64,000 nt of DNA from Anadara kagoshimensis (lineage: Eukaryota > Mollusca > Bivalvia > Arcoida > Arcidae). The position numbers and the translations under genes are program-made. The notes under the pieces were generated by a model. That model saw nothing but the letters and a program-made list of their open reading frames with translations, was not told the DNA's origin and searched no databases. Location: contig CM037871.1 of assembly GCA_021292105.1 (NCBI GenBank), positions 19,960,057 through 20,024,056 of the forward strand. The letters run 5' to 3'. Shown piece after piece: positions 20,591-32,209 of the stretch. The first letter of the stretch is position 1. Each line of letters starts with the position of its first letter.

Positions 20591-21840
20591 ATTATTAGTG
20601 GGTTTTAAAGCAAAGTGTATGGGTTCAAATCAATATCATCAATTTTTCAATTGCAATTCTTATCCACTAAAACTAGAAAATAGAAACTAGTAGATACATG
20701 TACATGTATATGGAATTATTTTTACATAAGAATCCAAATCTATTCATGGATATCCAGAAATTGATTTTTATGTAAAATTATTTTAACAGTTTAAGGTGTG
20801 CAAAAATAATTATTTTATAATTAAAAATGTTAAATTGATTTATGCTTAATACGTACAGTTGATTTATTCATATATAGAAATATTGAATGTGACTGTTAAA
20901 AGTGAAAGGTGTAAATATATACTAAAATGGACTTAAAACCAAAATTGTTCTCAGTCTATAAAAGAAATCAGAGAGAATTCTCTCATTTCATTATGCAAAT
21001 CATTTATGAATATATTACCGGTACATTTGGACAATGTCAGCTGATCATAAAACTACGATGCACAATTCGTGCATTTACTTTAAATAGCCGCCAAAAGGTA
21101 GTGTTTACAAACCCACGTGTTTTGTTTTGTTTACATGTTTCCAATACTGTTTCACTTGTAAATTCCAACCTTTATTAGAGCACCCTATAGCTACTTGAGG
21201 TCATTATGCAAAATAGTAACCGTACGGTAACACAGCGGGCAGATTTATTTTACAAAACTAATATCAATAGTAACAAATAAAAAAAAAAATTAAAAAAAAA
21301 ATTACCGATGACATGTAAAAAGCACCCCGGACTTTTGATCAAATCTTTAAATTACACCTTTTCGTTTTTTTACTTTCTGGTTGGATTAAGTGCAATTTAA
21401 ATGTAAAAATTTTGACAAAAAATTCAATTACAGTTTTGTTCCCTATTTTCTTAAATTCATAAGATCTCTCCGTATGACCCAGGTGTAACTACAGCATAAC
21501 TATCACCATATCCAAAGCTAGTGCTCGTGAGTGAACACCCCTTCCAATAAGGGTAACTTCTGTGTATATACCCAAACCTTTATCAATATTAATTTACAGC
21601 GTTTCACTGTAAAAAATTAAAAGATAAAAAAAATAAAATAAAATAAAAAATAAACGTATTAAAAAGTAGTCCATTTAAACACATTTTCTGTGTTTTTATT
21701 CCTTACTGTGTACTCCGAATGTTAATCAGTTTATTTCAACTTGGTAAAGCAGATTGGTCTTAAAATAATTTTATTCTTTTTCCCAATACTATTATTTTTT
21801 GGATACGCGGATCATATTCTGCATTTGAAGTAGAACTTAT
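20590..21840. other. gene B 5' flank or intron, nothing recognised
   Basis: This should contain or flank the missing gene B 5' exon(s). No splice-bounded frame with the required phase was convincing. A-rich tracts lie at about 21,280-21,302 and 21,620-21,655. Confidence 0.35.
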
Positions 21841-21843
21841 ATG

Positions 21844-22006
21844 CTGTCCAACCTGCCATAAAGGCAACCTGCTTACAAAGGTCAGTGAAATTGTATCCCA
21901 ATTGTTTTTTATTCATATAATTTTAACCTGAATTTAAAGGCAACCTGCTCATAAAGGCCACTTTTACTGGTTCCCTTGGGTGGCCTTTTTAGACAGGTTT
22001 GACTGT
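21844..22006. mobile_element. MITE, AGTCCAACCTGCC family
   Basis: CTGTCCAACCTGCCATAAAGG on the left and GTGGCCTTTTTAGACAGGTTTG on the right are inverted. The interior has ATTGTATCCCAATTG and TTTATTCATAT blocks shared with the copies at 7243 and 33514. Confidence 0.75.
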
Positions 22007-22009
22007 AAT

Positions 22010-23460
22010 TGTCAATGGCTGCAACCAATCAATTGCACTAATTCTCCTTTTCATCACCATCATCACCACCATAAGATGTTCAAAGATTTGATTTATTTCT
22101 GTATCTTATCATTTTGATTAACATTTTTTCAGACTGCTTTTTAAAATAGTAAAATTCTATGTCTAGGATTAGAGAAAATTTTCAATTGAATTGGTTTATT
22201 CCTAAAATATGCGTGTATTTAAATTTTTACATATAATGACAATCAAATTACAAAAAATAAATTGAAATTTGAATTTTGTAAATTGGAAAAAAAGACACTG
22301 GTAAAACGCAAAACTCGTACTGGTCATAGACCCATTTCTATGAACGTTGCATGGAAAAATTGAAATTATTTGCCGGAATTTTTTATAATGTTTATTCCCC
22401 CTCGCACAGTGTAATGTTGATCTAGCTATACATGTAGTATGGTTCTAGTGAGGACGTCAGAAGACTCGATGATGACACGTTACCTTCGCATGTATATCTA
22501 CACATTGTCATTAACTTAGATGAAGTACGCATGTTTTATTATCTAAAAATACTCTATGTTTGGATAATATAATTTCCCACACAAGGAAACTGTATGGACA
22601 ATATTCTGTAGCGAACTTCGAATTCTAAGACTAAAGAGGCGATTCCTGTAGGGACCGCAATTTTGGATATTACAGGATCTAAAAAATTAATTAATACGCT
22701 CCTCTGTCAATCCAGCGATTGTTTTTTTTTATGAAACTACCGAAATGACATCCTCGTGCTTGAATAAAATATATCCACGATATTACCACCGTGACTGCCT
22801 ATTTTACAATGTTTCAGGCGTTTATAAATTGTGTGTTTAAACATGCTCTAAATCTCATTGTATTTAGGGTCATTTGTACAATAATCATACAACTAACATG
22901 TAGATGCCCCTATGCATTTATGTATCTTAGGAATATTCAGAATCGATGGAATTTTTATGTTATTCTGCAGTTTACCTTCATAAAAAATCTTTGACATCAG
23001 AATTACATTTTGTTACTTCAAAAACATGTTTTATTTTTAAAACCGTTTTGATTTTCTTTGATTTACTGCTCTGGGTCTTGGACATATAACTGGTTTGATC
23101 AAAGGAATTTTTGATGACACATTTTTAATTTTTCATGGGCACGCCCCATACTTTTTTGAAAAAAATTTTCATCACCCATCAGTCAATAGCCCATCAGGTA
23201 TGACCCGCTGTTTTTTAAATGTCATTTCTAATTGTTTTGTGCGAGTAATAACACTTAAACTTAAGAAATTAGGTCATTTCTCAACTCTACATTAAGAAAA
23301 ATTGTAATTTTTAGATTTCAACAAATGATAGTTTTTAACATCCTCAACAATTTGCCAGATTTTTAAGGTCAAGGTAATTTATAACTTGACAAACCTGGCA
23401 AGTTGCTCCATTCTACTTTAAATTCGAAAATTCTACAAAAAATTATATAGAAAAAATTAA
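22010..23460. other. intergenic, nothing supported
   Basis: Mixed AT-rich sequence with a few short open frames of non-protein composition. A CATCACCATCATCACC run at about 22,052 is simple sequence. Confidence 0.35.
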
Positions 23461-23465
23461 ACTTC

Positions 23466-23466
<1 letters not shown>

Positions 23467-23502
<36 letters not shown>

Positions 23503-23523
23503 CGCGCGCGCGCGCGTGTGTGT
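23467..23523 (+). repeat. (TG)n(CG)n microsatellite
   Basis: TG run passing into GCGCGC and back to TG: an alternating purine-pyrimidine tract of about 55 bp. Confidence 0.95.
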
Positions 23524-23863
23524 TCTTTTAAATTAAGACAAAGTTTTTTTTTAGTTTTTTTTTATTTTTACAGCTCTGTTATTAAAACTCATTTTTTTTC
23601 TATGCCGAGTATTTAAAACTTGCCGTTTTCAATGTATTCTGAAAACGATTATGCAGACCGTCAACAAATAGAACACTACTGCAGCGTCGGTGGCGGCGTC
23701 GGCGATTGCGCCCCCTTTTGGTTTCCAGATGAAACCCCTATCATATAATTATTAATAGGGTTTGGACAAAACTTTGTCAGTAAGTTTTTTGTTGTAATAT
23801 CTCGATTGAATTCGATATGTGACAGAATTTGCAATTATAAATATAAAGCAATCTGATTATAAT

Positions 23864-23866
23864 AAC

Positions 23867-23910
<44 letters not shown>
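23864..23910 (+). repeat. (GA)n microsatellite
   Basis: Purine-only GA tract with AAG interruptions. Confidence 0.95.
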
Positions 23911-24222
23911 GAATTTTAATTAAATTGGATCTTGAGACTCTTCATCTGTAAAAGCCAGCATCAGGTTTCCAGATTTCCTAACTTTACTGTAAAATCTCGT
24001 GTTAGTTTTAGAATTATGCTTAATTATCACGCTTACCTAAAGTAATTTTAATCATTAACGTCTCAGTGTGTTAAGAATTAATTTGCAAAAAGAGCTTTGA
24101 TTACTCGGGTATATAAAGTAGAAAAATATAAACATCAATGAATTAGTTCAAAATACAAATTACAGATATAGGCAAACATCATTGACCCGACTGCTTGACC
24201 TTTTATGCAAATATTGAGGAGT

Positions 24223-24435
24223 ACAGTACAGACCTAAAGTTTAACACAGAACTTACAAAAAGGCTTCCGAGAGGCCAAGATATCGATTAGCTTGTGGCCG
24301 AAAAAAACGACCAAGAGATAAACAACAGCTGTTGAAAACCTGTCGAGATAAGCTAACGAGCAGTACAGATGTTGACTTGCTTATTTGGCACTAATACGTT
24401 AGCTCAGTGTTAAACTTTCGACAGGTCTGTACTGT
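24223..24435. mobile_element. MITE, GTACAGACCTGTCG family
   Basis: Terminal inverted repeats ACAGTACAGACCT + AAAGTTTAACAC and GTGTTAAACTTTCGACAGG + TCTGTACTGT enclose about 150 bp with TCGAGATAAGCTAACGAG. Further copies are at 37702, 38234, 40643 (split by a SINE), 46728 and 54603. It is non-coding. Ends of CAGT type next to TA would suit a Tc1/mariner-type element, but target duplications are not consistent enough to be sure. Confidence 0.8.
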
Positions 24436-24457
24436 TGTACATGGTACATTTGCGTAC

Positions 24458-24685
24458 AGAGTTATGTGAGGTGGATTACTGGTGTTTTACGCCCAAGTCA
24501 AGATTCTTTCACTTTCTATGCTGTCAATTCTGTGATCTGATATGGAGGAAACCGGAATGCCCAGAGAAAAGCACAGACCTTTGGTAAGCGTGCGTACAGA
24601 CACATTTTCTCACAAACGGATCTAACAAAGTAGGATTCGAACCTAGGTTGCGAGAGGCAATTGGATTTGTTAATCTGTCTTTTAT
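24458..24685 (-). repeat. SINE family B, good copy
   Basis: Reads GTTTTACGCCCAAGTCAAGA, GGAGGAAACCGGAATGCCC, AGAGAAAAGCACAGACCTTTGG, CGTACAGACACATTTTCTCAC and GTAGGATTCGAACCTAGG. The last block is a reversed tRNA B box. This is the clearest copy of family B in the window. Confidence 0.65.
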
Positions 24686-25129
24686 GTATAGGAAACACAG
24701 AGGTTCATTTCATCAATGGAAACGGAAACATGCGTAAATTACATTGCATTTGGTGGAACCATATAGACATTCCTAATGAAAGGTCAAGTGTACAGGTCAA
24801 TGTTGTTGGCCTATGCTATTTTAGTACAGACACACTATAAACATTAAATTAAGAAGTTCAAAAACACAAATTACAGATTAAATTTCAGAACAGACTAGAT
24901 TGATTGTTTGTATATTGTATATGACTGAATAAAGAACTTTCCAATATCAATCAAAGTCTTAATTATATTGGTTGACATTATCAAGTGAAAATCAATCAAA
25001 ATCTCAAAATAAACGTGAAATTGTAATGAAAAACTTCTAGAATATCTTTGATGTTTTGTATCCTTAGTGTTTATGTCTGAATCTGATATTATCATCTTGA
25101 CATTGATTACTGTGCTAAGGTAGTTACTT

Positions 25130-26075
25130 TCACAGAAATATTAATTGCATGTTGTTGATATTATTCAAGAAACATCTTAAGCCTCCACCTTCTTGTTGGC
25201 CACTGCTGAACGTGTTGCTTTCACAACAATATTTATTGCACGTTGTTGATGTTATTCAAGAAACCTCTAAATGCTTCCATCTTCTTGTTGACCACTGCTG
25301 AACTTGTTGCTTTCACAACAATATGTATTGCATGTTGTTGATGTTATTCAAGAAACCTCTAAAAGCCTCCATCTTCTTGTTGGCTATTGCTGAACGTGTT
25401 GCTTTCACAACAATATTTATTACATGTTGTTGATGTTATTCAAGAAACCTCTAAAAGCCTCCATCTTCTTGTTGGCCACTGCTGAACGTGTTGCTTTCAC
25501 AACAATATTTATTGCACGTTGTTGATGTTATTCAAGAAACCTCTAAATGCTTCCATCTTCATGTTGGCCACTGCTGAACTTGTTGCTTTCATAACAATAT
25601 GTATTGCATGTTGTTGATGTTATTCAAGAAACCTCTTAAAGCCTCCATCTTCTTGTTGGCTATTGCTGAACGTGTTGCTTTCACAACAATATTTATTACA
25701 TGTTGTTGATGTTATTCAAGAAACCTCTAAAAGCCTCCATCTTCTTGTTGGCTATTGCTGAACGTGTTGCTTTCACAACAATATTTATTACATGTTGTTG
25801 ATGTTATTCAAGAAACCTCTAAAAGCCTCCATCTTCTTGTTGGCTATTGCTGAACGTGTGCTTTCACAACAATATTTATTACATGTGTTGATGTTATTCA
25901 AGACCTTAAAAGCCTCCATCTTCTTGTTGACCACTGCTGAACGTGTTGCTTTTACAACAATATTTATTGCATGTTGTTGATGTCATTCAAGAAACCTCTA
26001 AATACCTCTATCTTCTTGTTGACCACTGCTTAATTTGTTGCTCTCACAACGATATATTGCATGTTGTTTGAAATC
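25130..26075. repeat. tandem array, 92-bp unit
   Basis: About ten copies of a 92-bp unit with TTGCTTTCACAACAATATTT, GTTGTTGATGTTATTCAAG, AAACCTCTAAAAGCCTCCATC and TTCTTGTTGGCCACTGCTGA. Copies are 85-95% alike, and alternating variants (ATGCTTCC / AAGCCTCC) suggest dimeric amplification. Confidence 0.92.
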
Positions 26076-26800
26076 GCAATACTTTAATACCTGGAGATTT
26101 TGACCCAATGTCTAAACCTTCAGATTCTGACCAATGTCAAAGAAAGCTGCTTTCACAACACAATTTGTGACATTTTGTTGAAGATATTCACAATACTTAA
26201 ATCTGGAGATTGTGGTCCGAATGTCTAAGCTTGTTGCTTCCACACCAATAGTCAACTGTGTTCCATATGGCATCTAGAACTTTTGACCGATTACCAAGTT
26301 TGTTGCTTTTTCAAGAATGTTTGCGGCATGTTGCTGTAGTTGTCCAAAATGACAATAGAATGCTTAAACTGTGAAATTTTGACCGAATGTCTAAGCTTAT
26401 AGTTGCTTGTACTGCAATGCTTGTGGCATTTTGTGACATGGTTAAATATGAAACGGTAAAACTAAAACATTTACCATTTAAAGATTTTGATTGAATGGCT
26501 AAGCTTTCACTGAAATGTTTGTGGCGTTTTGTTGATATGGTTAAATATGAAATCGTAATACTTAAACATTCTTAAACTGTGAGATTTATCAGATGTCTAA
26601 GGTTGTTACTTTCACAACAATATCTGTCGGATGTTGTTTACATGGTCCAATATAACATCATTATTCTGTAACCTGGATATTTTGATCGATGGGTAAGCTA
26701 GTTGCTTTCACAACTTTTGTGGCATTTTTGTTGAAGCAGTTCAGTATGGTACCGCAATACTTAAACCTTACGATTTTGATTTATGTCTCGTTTACAATCA
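26076..26800. repeat. degenerate longer-period continuation of the 92-bp array
   Basis: Blocks such as GTTGCTTTCACAAC, TTGTGGCATTTTGTTGA, CCGCAATACTTAAACC and GATTTTGACCGAATGTCTAAGC recur at about 110-130 bp spacing. These look like an older, more diverged relative of the neighbouring array. Confidence 0.65.
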
Positions 26801-26809
26801 ATTATCTCT

Positions 26810-27148
26810 ATTGAGTTGAGTTGAGTAATGGTATTTAACGTCCCAGTCAAGAATATTTCACTTATATCGAAACATCGCCAACTATAGGCGAAGGTGCAAA
26901 AATATTGCCTGTGCGTTGCGCTGATGGCATTATACAGCAGAGTTCTTTATCGTGCCAAGCCCACCGTGACACGGGACCTCTTTTGCTTTTAAGTTCCCAT
27001 CCCAAAGAACTGTGACTTTCATTCCGTAATGCCGAGTGGTTGTCAAAAGACTTTCAAGTCTTAGTCCAGACCCGGTAGAGGTTCGAACCCACGACCTCCC
27101 ACTCACAGAGCTAGCACTCTACCAACTGAGCTACTGCAGTGGTCAATT
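26810..27148 (-). repeat. SINE family A, near full-length
   Basis: The minus strand reads GCAGTAGCTCAGTTGGTAG, GTGGGTTCGAACCTC, then the family body, and ends TTAAATACCATTACTCAACTCAACTC. Flanking TCAATTATCTCTATTG occurs at both ends (about 26,798-26,813 and 27,142-27,157), which is a good target-site duplication and shows a fairly recent insertion. Confidence 0.88.
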
Positions 27149-27149
27149 A

Positions 27150-28000
27150 TCTCTATTGGATAGAGCAAAAAACAACGCACAACGTATGCTAGAATGGTCT
27201 AGAAAAAAAAGACAAGTTCAAACATTTTGGAAAAAAGTTAAGATATACGGGAACATATCATTATTCTATCGTACTATTGAATATTCAAGGAACTTGTCTT
27301 AAGAGATTTTCCAATACACGTTTTGGCAATAATGGTAACTATAACAATGAATCTTAATCGTATTGAAAAAAAGAACATTCCTCGGCATCGCATGTGATCA
27401 AACTGTATCTCTTCTACATTACATTACACAACAAATCCCTTTACAGTGACATTAATGTAATTATTTGTTTCGAGATTAGGAATTTCAAAAATTACTGACA
27501 AACATGTAATCTGATCATTGAAGTCTTTTAATTACTTTTATTGTTCATCTTCTCTGCGAAATTCCTTCTTTAATGATGCACAGATGCAATTTTGTAATTA
27601 TTTAGTGCGATCAGATGATTCTTAGATATGTGGAAGTATAATTTAGATGTAAATTGATGATGTTTGAAATTATTCAGGAATAAAAATTTGAAAAATTCAA
27701 AAAATGCAAAATAATTTGAGCCTGCAAACGGAAAATGGTTTTTATTGCATATTATTTTATCGGATTTTGGTTTTAAGCGAACAAGTCACAGGAAATTATC
27801 CAAATTATTACATTTTTTTTAGTTTGTTGTTTAATTACAAATATGCAGTGCTTAAGAGATTCGCCAATGCACCACGTGATTCCCCATTACATTTCTGTGG
27901 AACAATTATCTCCATTGGAGATGTAATCTATTTAGTTCACTTTTCCCGTAAAGACGACTTTAATCTAGGTAATTTTGACGTAAATGATTTCACGGCCAAC
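27150..28000. other. intergenic, one unexplained 107-codon open frame
   Basis: A plus-strand frame at 27704-28027 has no recognisable domain. Its 3' part runs into SINE sequence (AGCCGGAGTAGCCGCAG). I treat it as chance. Confidence 0.3.
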
Positions 28001-28009
28001 TACATTATC

Positions 28010-28500
28010 CAAAGCAAGCCGGAGTAGCCGCAGAAAACCACAAACCTTCGTCAAAACGAACAAACTTTATTACACTTGGGTCTGCCCGATTGTGATACGG
28101 GCCGCGTAGGTCTAATGAATACGACATCAGTCTACAAATCTAGGGTCTATCACCGCTGTGAGTCCGCTCAGATCACATGTGAGAAAGTGAATTTTTCTTG
28201 CCGTTGACCTTTTTTGGTTCACTTGGTACCAGTATAATGGACTGGGGGAGTGGTACGCTTGCTGCGGCGTACTGACTCGGTGAGCTAGCACCTTAAAGTC
28301 GCCCTGAGTGCGCGCTAGTACAAGGCAGACCATACAACACACTCGCAATTCACATGCATACACGAAATTGTTCAGAGATTAATAAAACAGTTCTCGTCGC
28401 GAATAGCTGAAAAATTGCTGATGCGATGTTAAGCAACACCAAACTAACCAACCAACCGATTGTGATACGGACTTAGACGACGACAGGCAGTGTGATCAGT
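28010..28500. repeat. nested SINE-like repeats
   Basis: Family B-like blocks at 28030-28110 (GCAGAAAACCACAAACCTTCG, TTGTGATACGG) and again at 28460-28480 flank a different repeat. That repeat carries GGTGAGCTAGCACC, CGCTAGTACAAGGCAGACC and a tail AGCAACACCAAACTAACCAACC. The arrangement reads as a SINE with AACC/AACT tail inserted into an older family B copy. Confidence 0.5.
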
Positions 28501-28674
28501 TTTTTTTCCCAGGGATATACTCAGTTGTGTTACTTTTGAATACATTATTTAATAAAAGTTGTGGATATACGTGTGTTTATTATGTATTTATTCTGGTTTA
28601 AAGGCATGATCTCATTCTAGCCTCTTCTTGTGTGTCAACTATGCTCATCGTAACCCAAAAGCATTGGCTCTTTT

Positions 28675-29050
28675 GACATTTTATTATATCACAAGCCTAC
28701 AATTTACATGTTAAAAATCTATAATTGCATTCTAGAAATTGACGTTATCCCATCTAAAAAGAGCCATGTGCAACATTTGACTTGTGTTACATGTACATGT
28801 ATTTGAAAAGAAAGAAAAAAAACATTGCACATAACAAAATAATGACATTTGACATTTCAATTTCACAATTTCCATGTTTCAAATGTCTACTTGTATTCTA
28901 GAAATTGACGTGAGCCCATCTGAAAAAGTAAAATGACATTTGACTTAAGAGTACGAAGTCCACAATTGCCATGTTGTTTTCTAGAAATTGATGTAATCGC
29001 ACTCGAAAAAAACCGTGACATTTGACTTTTAGAGGAGTTTGTATCAGTAA
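28675..29050. repeat. degenerate tandem repeat, three copies
   Basis: TTCTAGAAATTGACGT(T/G) followed by CCATCTAAAAAG and CATTTGACTT recurs at about 28,731, 28,897 and 28,980. Confidence 0.6.
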
Positions 29051-29059
29051 TTCCCATCG

Positions 29060-30200
29060 CTTTTTGTAAACCCTTGTATAATTATTTTATTGTTCTTTTA
29101 ATCACATTGTAATTAGTCACTTATAACATAACGCGATATTCCATATCTGACAAATTTCTGCATATTGTTGAGGGCATGCCAATCTTATTTTCACTCCTTT
29201 TATTACGTAACACGATATTTCATGTCCATTTCGGTTTCAATTTGGACAGATGAATCAATGATTTTAGCATAAATTTGTTGATTTATTACCCAAAATCATG
29301 AGAATTCCTGTTAAATTTGCATTTAACTAATTTGTTACTACTTATTAAAAGTCACATTTGTTATACCACATGTCATTTTAAATCGTTTTTGATTGCCTAG
29401 TCATATACATATTTGACATTCTTTGATAATGGCCTTAAACATCAATCATTTTTAATGCAAAAGATGCATTTATTCATCTATAGGGATTATACTGCAAGCT
29501 AATTCCTACATGCTTACTTTTTGTACTGTTGTACATTTCTTCTTTTTTTATTTCGAACCTTTTGTCTCTTTAGTACAAAAAAGTACTCCGAGAATGTCTT
29601 TTCTCTAAAAAAAAAACAAAAAAAAAAAAAAACACTAAAATCTTGACTTCCGGTATAGCAATTGAACAATATTTACAATATGAATGCATGTCACATGAGC
29701 AGGTATGGAAAAAGAGTGCCAAGAGTTGAAACAAACATGGGTACAAAATATTTATTGTAAGAAATAATTGTTAATATTTCTGCTCATGGTATTCGCCCTT
29801 CATTTTGAATTTGCCACGGGCCACACTATATCTTGCATTACCTCTTGAAATACCAGGATCGGAAATGTCATTTCTTAACTATTAATCTTATCTACGCACG
29901 TTAAAGCTGACAGAATAACGCTTTTTGCAATGCAACAGCATCAACAACTAAGACCATGTCACAAGTTGAACAACCTATAACGAATCAATAAGAACAGATC
30001 GATGTTGATTATGTCATTTAGAAACTTCATTTTAGGCGGTTTCTAATTGTTCTTATTGTTCTTGTACCTTAAAATTACGAATTCAAGTTAGTCAAAAGAC
30101 AAGACTTCAAACCCTCTAATGACTTAAAATTTTCGACCACACATTTTGATATAGATTGTTATGCAAAGCTCTAAAATATTGTTTCGAATTGAAAGACACT
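29060..30200. other. intergenic, nothing supported
   Basis: AT-rich sequence with an A-rich run at about 29,608-29,632. No exon or repeat family was recognised. Confidence 0.35.
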
Positions 30201-30204
30201 TATC

Positions 30205-30345
30205 GTCCTATGCCGAAATATCTGCCTTAACAGTGGGTGGTAAGTTACTTTTTAATATTGTCATCGCAATGTAGCTGTGGTAGCAATATGAAAAAGTAAC
30301 TTACCGTCGTTAAGGCAGATAGCTCGACCGAATATCATTCTCTAC
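30205..30345. mobile_element. small foldback MITE (CTGCCTTAAC family)
   Basis: TATCTGCCTTAACAGTGGG, GTAAGTTACTTTTTAATATTG and their inverses CAATATGAAAAAGTAACTTAC and CGTCGTTAAGGCAGATA fold into a nearly complete hairpin of about 125 bp. Copies are at 5583 and 33873. Confidence 0.8.
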
Positions 30346-30854
30346 CGAGGAGAGAACAGTTATACATGTATAATCCAAATGTAACAGTGACCTATTGAAT
30401 ATTACTCAAAAGTACAGTTTGCCTGCAAGTGACCTTGTATCCAAGAAAATTAGGGCAATTGTAAATTGTTGAGATGAAATCGATACCTATGACCTCTTTA
30501 TTGAACAGCGTATTGGATGCTCGTACAAAGACTATTCCACTAATTTCGTTCTTCCATCGATAAATAAATATTGCAAGTTTTAGAGATACATGTTTATTCA
30601 ATTTTTTGTTGTTTTACTCAATGGTAGAATTTTTTTTTTGACATTTTGAAATATGTTTTAATGAAACAAGACTGATAACAAAATGCTGTTCTAACATTTT
30701 AAAATCTCCAAATTTAAAGATTCTACATCGAATATTTTAAAGGAGCCTAGATGCTTGTTTGTATAAATCTTAAAAAAACCTTAATCTATATACAATGATA
30801 AAACATCATCACAAATATATGACTCGGTAAAATTATTTTACTTACAATGAACTC

Positions 30855-30995
30855 AATCTTGGAATATTTGAGGAAACCGGAGTGACAAGAGAAAAACCAT
30901 CTATCTTAGTCCATCTTCTTATTACTAGGATTTGACTTCATGTGATTCGAACAGAGGCGGTGCGATCTGAACCCGGTGCTTTTTAATTAATCAGT
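30855..30995 (-). repeat. SINE family B fragment
   Basis: GAGGAAACCGGAGTGACAAGAG and GATTCGAACAGAGGCGG match family B blocks. Confidence 0.5.
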
Positions 30996-31289
30996 ATTAT
31001 ACTAAACACGTTAAAACATTAAATGCCATCATTTCCCTAAGAAAATAAATTGTAAAATTAAAATAACATTTCTTAGCAACTAAATGATTACATGATTGAT
31101 GGGGTGTTTTGTAACAAAATAAAAATTAAACCATACAAATAAATCGATAGTACTTGAGAACTTAAAACAATATCTCTATTTTCGTGAAACGCAGCCTAAT
31201 TCCAACACAAACAAAAACAAACACACGTCTATCATGTTATATTAAACTCAAAAGAAATTTTATTTCTAAATTTCTTAAACTCTTTATTT

Positions 31290-31515
31290 TTAAGTTGGCT
31301 TGGTAACCGAGTAGTCTATTAAAGCGCGCACACACTTTTCACTTCCTGCATCTGTGGGTTCCAATATCCATTTGTGTGATGAGACAGTTACTTTCAGAAA
31401 GTAGGTCCTTTTTTGCCGTGTACTTTTTATTCCTCCGCCATCCATGAGCTGACCGCCTTCAGTTTATTTAAGTGAAAGAATCTTGGATTTGGCGTAAAAC
31501 TTTAATCCTACAATG
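31290..31515 (+). repeat. SINE, plus-strand copy related to family B
   Basis: A tRNA-like head (GGCTTGGTAACCGAGTAG ... GGGTTCCAATATCC) is followed by a tail GTGAAAGAATCTTGGATTTG + GCGTAAAAC, which is the inverse of the family B start GTTTTACGCC...TCTTTCAC at 24,487. Confidence 0.5.
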
Positions 31516-31562
31516 TCACGCCAAACAGAAACACGTGCAAGACAGAAATACTACGAAAGCCT

Positions 31563-31847
31563 ATTAGGCTCATGAATGAAAAAAGGCGTAATAAAGCGAA
31601 AGAAAGGGGTTATAATGCGAAATAATAAAGGCGTAATAACGCGAATTGAAAGGCGTTATAACGCGAAATAAAGGTGTTATAACGCGAATCGAAAGGCGTT
31701 ATTATAACGCAAAAGAAAGGCGTAATAACGGGAATTGAAACGCGATATAATGCCTTTCAATTCGCATTATAACGCCTTTCCAAAAACGATATAAGGTCTT
31801 TAATTCGCATTTTAACGCCTCTAATTTTTTTATGCATTAGCCTAAAA
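31563..31847. mobile_element. foldback element filled with a GCGTTATAACGC array
   Basis: Ends TTAGGCTCATGAATGAAAAAA and its inverse TTTTTTTATGCATTAGCCTAA enclose about 14 copies of a roughly 20-bp unit AAAGGCGTTATAACGCGAAT. The unit orientation flips near 31,745, so the interior itself is an inverted repeat. GCGTTATAACGC is a perfect 12-bp palindrome. Confidence 0.75.
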
Positions 31848-31954
31848 GGTTTTCGTAAATTACCCAAGGTTTCAGGAAAAAATAATTGACAAGCATAGAT
31901 ACTAGATTTAAAAGTGTCATTTATTCGTTTATTTGTCTTGTTTTGTTTCTATTT

Positions 31955-32205
31955 ATTATACCCCCGCTTAAAAAGTGGGGTTTATATAGTGAAAGGGGTG
32001 TCCGTCCGTCCTTCCGTCCTTCCGTTGTAAACACCTTAGGATACCTATCTCTTATCCTCAACTCCTCCTAAACTCTTTAATAGATTTTCATGAAACTTTC
32101 ACACAATCTTTGTGATATAATGTAGATGTGCACCTCCTATTTCAAATTTGATCCGATGGATGTTTGGGAGCGGGGGGTATTTTTGTGAGCTTGTGGCTCA
32201 CAGTT
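31955..32205 (+). mobile_element. short interspersed element with CCCCCGC ends and 3' hairpin
   Basis: Left TATACCCCCGC and right GCGGGGGGTAT are inverted, and a hairpin GTGAGCTTGTGGCTCAC (32185-32201) follows at the 3' end. This is the same plan as the elements at 9614 and 16427 but without a tandem core. It is followed by a T-rich run. Confidence 0.6.
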
Positions 32206-32209
32206 TTTT

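Noticed and set aside
25792-25980. Plus-strand open frame of 62 codons
   Set aside because: Internal to the 92-bp tandem array.
27704-28027. 107-codon plus-strand open frame
   Set aside because: No domain, signal peptide or splice sites recognised, and its 3' end runs into SINE sequence.
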